DNA of 22,641 nucleotides from contig AVPN01001077.1 in NCBI GenBank assembly GCA_000695325.1, positions 6,440 through 29,080 of the forward strand. Direction: 5' to 3'. The translations under genes were made by a program, and so were the position numbers. This stretch comes from Pleurobrachia bachei. Lineage: Eukaryota > Ctenophora > Tentaculata > Cydippida > Pleurobrachiidae. This document shows, in pieces, positions 18,937 to 22,641 of the stretch (position 1 is its first letter; each line of letters opens with the position of its first letter). Under the pieces are notes generated by a model, which saw only the letters and a list, made by a program, of their open reading frames with translations, was not told where the DNA came from and made no database searches.

Positions 18937-19475
18937 ACTGCTAGAAATGATCGGAACAATGGTTAGAAACTAATAAGTAATTTAAAAACGTCTCGTTATT
19001 GGACCAAACTATCGTTTGAGTAGCTTTCTTTTTGTGCATGTTATGATAAGTGATAACTGAGTAGTACAGCTGCTATAATACCGGAAGAAGGAAATTAGCT
19101 CAAAGCTTTACTCAGACAACATAGTGATAGACAGTTTTTACAAACAACAAAACGGCGGCCTCTCAAACTGGAAATGACATGGAGCGAGATTCAGAGAGCT
19201 GCAGGGGAGTCTGGGGAGGAAAAACAACTACCGAGAAGAGCTATATAGTAATTCCCAGAATGGAAGAAAAGCTACCCACGCTATGCTTGGGAAGGAACTA
19301 CTATAGCTGTGCGTTCATTTCTTAGAAATAGCTCGACGGTCACTTTCTTGGAAACCGGCATTTACAGGCTTTGTATTCGTCATTTGATCATCTGCAGTCC
19401 GCGGAGTTCGAAGAGAGACGAATGGGAGTCTGGGATGCTATATCTTGGTACCCAACTTAATACAACGCACTTTCG
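18937..19475 (-). promoter_or_regulatory. 5' flank and putative promoter of the distal cassette
   Basis: Same conserved blocks as 16618-17135, including ACTATCGTTTGAGTAGCT and the minus-strand TATATAG near 19242. Its retention means that the distal cassette carries its own presumed promoter. Confidence 0.4.
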
Positions 19476-19785
19476 TTACAAATAATTCTGTACTTGGTTT
19501 AGAATAATAAACCTAGAGCAATATGTCCTAATCCCATGATACCCGGGACTTCTGCATATTATGTCAGTTTCTCAGAATCCAAGGTGACCTATCCCAGGAC
19601 TTTATATTCATCATTCGATCTGCAGTGGCGTCCGCGGAGAGACGAATGGGAGACTGGGATAGGCCATCTTGGATTTATGGATTCTCAGAAACTGACTTAA
19701 AATGTGGAGAAGTCCTTGGCATCATGGGACTAAGACATATTGCCGTACGCTTATTGTTCTAAATCAGGTACGGAATTAGTCGTAA
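19476..19785. mobile_element. long inverted-repeat (foldback) element, distal copy
   Basis: This is the counterpart of 17136-17446, with arms 19476-19597 and about 19650-19785. Both arms keep CAGTTTCTCAGAATCC or its complement. Confidence 0.65.
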
Positions 19786-19800
19786 CAAAATTTCGTTTTT

Positions 19801-21166
19801 ATCAGGGCTGTGTATAAACTGGCTGAAACACTGGGAACTCAGGATTGGTTTTACTGTTTACGATGGTATGTGAATTATGAACCCAGATGACTATGGATCA
19901 AATTAACAAAACATAGAAACATTCGCTGCAGGTTCTTCAGAAAGTTCGGCAGAAAGTATCATATCGCCTGATTGATTCAAGTCTCACTATCCCACGAACG
20001 AAAAGATACATATCAATACCAGTCGCGGACATAAAAGGCCAGATCAAAGCCCGTTTCCTGAAATTTTACTGCTTGATTGTATTGTCACGCCATCATCAAC
20101 GAACAAACTTAGGTTGCGATGGTTTTGTCTGTAAATTCTGATTCAAAAAAAAACTTGAGCAGGGGGCTTCTAGACCACAGTCAGACACTAATAACCTAAG
20201 AAACGACAAGAACTAGACGTTTGAGTCTCGAACCAAAAATAACATTGAACTAACGACAGATAATATCGCAATCTTGAGGCCTGCTATCAATTGTGAAGAA
20301 TTAAAGCTAATGACCAAAAGCAATCATATATATCGACATTGTGTGGCATTATTATTGTTGCAAAAACCTTGTTTCTAGGAAACTGGCTAGGAAATTTACT
20401 TTCTAAGAATTCCCTGGCTACTGCCTAAATAAATAACATGCCATTACCACCGATGGCAATATGTTGCGACACCACTGTGCTATATAATGTAACAGTACAA
20501 ACTATAATTTGACCGATGCATTGATGACGCAGTCACTTCTACACCGGCTGTGCTATAAAATAATAACTAATAGGGTATTGCATCACCAAACCGATGCATC
20601 CGGCATCGCATGTAAATTTTATAATATGTCTGTGTTGCCATGTTCCCAGTCTGTCGACACGAGTCCGGAAGGGGAAAGGGGCACATAAGCAAATTGGAGG
20701 CGATTCATCACACGATTGACAGACGTCAGACTGCCGCAGTATAGTAAGTGATTGCCTTTAAGGAGTCTTTATCAATCGCCGACACTTTCTATTTTCCTGA
20801 CGTCATGAAACGCATACAAGTAATACTACTAACGAGGCTGAACATCAGAAGGACGTATGTATGGCTGTATAGTGTAATCAGTGGTCAACTAACAACAACA
20901 TGAAACTCCATATTGAACCGTAATATAATAAAGTTCAAGAGCGACCAAGAGCACACGGCCTGTTTACAGTTGCACGCTTCCAAAAAATTTGATTTACTAA
21001 AATGGCTCTAACCGCCTAACAACTCAACCGTTTTGGCTAAATCAAAGTTTATCTGGCAGGGAATGTTAAGGCCTAACCCCAACCCAAACCCAGCGGCCAG
21101 CTCTACTTTAGCCCTAACCCTAAATACCGTTTGTTAGCACTCACAAAATAAAACACCAAGAATCCA
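19801..21166. other. gene-poor region
   Basis: I find no supportable gene. A possible short exon (ATG near 20639 to a GTAAGT donor near 20744) has no partner exon that I can identify. A pair of CCCTAA units near 21112 is too short to be telomeric. Confidence 0.5.
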
Positions 21167-21450
21167 TTTGAAGTGAGAAGTCTCTATCTCTTCAACGACC
21201 GGAGAAATAGGAGTTTGAAATAAGGTCAAAAAGACCCCCCTGTCCCTTAGCTAAAACAAAGACGCATGCCTTATAAAAAAGTAACTAGCACCACCGTCCA
21301 CCTGTATGTACTCTTGAATGCAAAGATTGCAGAATTACATCCAGAAGACACAACTCCAAGAGCGGTATCTTTTGAATGCAGAGGGGGTCTTTTTGACCTT
21401 ATTTCAAACGCCCATTTCTCCGGTTGTTGAAGAGATAGAGACTTCAAATT
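21167..21450. mobile_element. non-autonomous inverted-repeat element (about 285 bases)
   Basis: Arms of about 70 bases (21167-21241 and 21381-21450) are inverted copies, for example GGTCAAAAAGACCCCCC and GGGGGTCTTTTTGACC, and TCTCTATCTCTTCAAC with GTTGAAGAGATAGAGA. The 140-base core has no ORF. A partial third arm copy lies at about 21525-21580. Confidence 0.65.
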
Positions 21451-22244
21451 TGGAATTTAGAAAGATCATGCCAAGTTCTTCCTAACCTCTGAATTTCAAA
21501 TCTTGGTCTCATCAGGAACTGGAGATTGGGGCCTTTGAAATAAGCTTAAAAAGACCCCTGGCCCTGTCCTTTGCCAAAAATAAAAAATTCCGAAATTTCG
21601 GATTCGCGAACTTTTCGGTCTGCTCGATCAAGCCGCAATCCCGCATGCGAAACAATTATTTGTTACGCGCAAATTTATATGTTTTTACTGTGCATTTGAG
21701 TGCCGCGCATGAAAAACGGGTTTCGTGTTCGTCCAAATAAAAATCTTCGGACGCACGAACGCGAAAAAGTTCAAACTTTCAAGTTTCAAAGCTTTAAGCT
21801 TTTAGAGGACACAGCCGATTGGGGTGTGCCTGCTCTGCATAGGTACCTGGTACCTCACGACTCACGGTGTGAGTCTTCTGTTTACTGGATGCCTTTAACA
21901 GCATCTGAGCTTTTTATTTTATTTATTATTAGGCGCAAGCATCCAAGACTCAAGAGACATCATGCCGTGTTTTTTAAATCTTCTAAAGCAGAGAGGATTT
22001 GAAAGGTTGATCCGCTTGAGTCCTGATTCTCCTTTCTCTCACGTTTGTTCGTTTACATAGATATCGATTCATTATAACTAATTTTTGGGGAATTACATAC
22101 AAAGAGGTGTTGAACAGAGATCTTACTGTCGGCCACTTGACAATGGCACTGATGTGTTTTATCAATCCTGCAATCATTCAGAACGCACACCAGTCCTATT
22201 CGCATACCACCAAATTAATTCAGTAGAGAATCTTTTTCGCCGTT
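21451..22244. other. gene-poor region with a palindrome
   Basis: Includes the palindrome AATTCCGAAATTTCGGATT near 21587-21605 and a partial copy of the neighbouring inverted-repeat arm. The open frame 21700-22002 shows no recognisable motif. Confidence 0.45.
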
Positions 22245-22487
22245 CTACGTGATACGTACTATTATTCGTTTGAGGTGCCACATCCCACAACTTGACTCCA
22301 TCCCAGTAACCAGTTCCCGCTTCCGATATCTCCATGATCCATCCTTAAACCGGTTGTTATACCTGACCACTATAAATTTTGTTAGACAGATGAAAATGTA
22401 GAGGATCGTTGAGGATATAATGGCTAACAGGGAGGGTCTTGTCCAACGCAGAGCCGTTGGTAACTCCTCAGACACACCGGTAAACAT
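22245..22487 (-). CDS. doubtful membrane-anchor exon at the right edge
   Basis: From the ATG at 22487 an 80-residue open frame begins MFTGVSEELPTALRWTRP and then has one hydrophobic helix, SLLAIISSTILYIFICLTKF. A possible donor (GTCAG then GTATAA) follows the helix near 22360. It could be a first exon encoding a signal anchor. No family is recognised and no second exon is identified. A chance ORF is about as likely. Confidence 0.2.
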   Translation of the reverse strand: MFTGVSEELPTALRWTRPSLLAIISSTILYIFICLTKFIVVRYNNRFKDGSWRYRKRELVTGMESSCGMWHLKRIIVRIT

Positions 22488-22631
22488 TTCAAACTTTAAA
22501 TTTTTTATTTGCATGACGTGTTTTATTGTTGTCCTGAATATAATAATATTTGAATTTACAAGTGTTTCATTGTTGACTGTTGTTCTGAATGAACTGTGGC
22601 ACAGTGTTCTAGAACCATTAAACACAGCGTT

Positions 22632-22641
22632 ACCCCCCCCC
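22632..22641. repeat. poly-C run at right window edge
   Basis: The window ends in ten C, mirroring the left edge. It is probably an assembly boundary. Confidence 0.7.

Larger units (their letters stand above)
17835..19800. repeat. segmental duplication, distal copy (exons 1'-4' plus 5' flank)
   Basis: This is the partner of 15490-17460. Left breakpoints fall in a TATTATCAACTATTATTA stretch. Right breakpoints lie just after the foldback element. Confidence 0.85.

Noticed and set aside
20639-20746. Possible first exon (ATG near 20639 running to a TATAGTAAGT donor)
   Set aside because: No matching acceptor exon continuing the frame could be found, and the peptide has no recognisable feature.
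21108-21126. Telomere-like CCCTAACCCTAA
   Set aside because: Only two units occur, inside ordinary sequence, with no array.

Overview
The window reads as nuclear DNA of an animal, most likely an early-branching one such as a sponge (inference). Genes carry short GT-AG introns of roughly 100-400 bp and sit close together on both strands. The recognisable families are metazoan: a lysosomal acid phosphatase with a membrane tail, a NATD1-like acetyltransferase, SCP2, discoidin/F5/8C-type secreted proteins and UNC93-like transporters. Gene-free stretches hold AT-rich DNA with small foldback, MITE-like repeats. I see no rRNA, tRNA, CRISPR array or virus-like element. Both window ends are poly-C runs, which look like assembly breaks.

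Layout. 1-2.1 kb: a tandem pair of two-exon, minus-strand genes for secreted single F5/8C-domain proteins. 2.4-3.0 kb: a plus-strand SCP2-domain gene ending in the peroxisomal signal SKL. 3.4-4.0 kb: an unrecognised four-pass membrane protein. 4.4-4.7 kb: a NATD1-like acetyltransferase. 5.0-8.1 kb: a ten-exon lysosomal acid phosphatase (ACP2-like), complete from signal peptide to GYxxPhi tail except for one apparent 2-base loss in exon 2. 9.8-10.1 kb: a tiny two-exon minus-strand gene, too short for an ordinary ORF scan, predicting a 65-residue secreted, probably GPI-anchored glycopeptide. 10.6-13.7 kb: a divergent UNC93-like transporter gene with a proline-rich N-terminus. 14.3-16.6 kb: a five-exon UNC93-like transporter gene. 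17.8-19.8 kb: a second copy of that gene's first four exons plus its 5' flank, without exon 5. 19.8-22.6 kb: mostly non-coding repeats, with one doubtful membrane-anchor exon at the right edge.

Most interesting point. The duplicated cassette (exons 1'-4') keeps every splice site and frame. By hand count it differs from exons 1-4 at about 29 synonymous positions but only three codons of 168. An N-terminal half without its own last exon should have decayed. Its preservation suggests that it splices in frame onto the single downstream exon 5, giving two promoters and two alternative N-terminal halves on one shared C-terminal half. The acid phosphatase and the transporter both carry endolysosomal sorting motifs, but I see no evidence that the genes of this window form one pathway.
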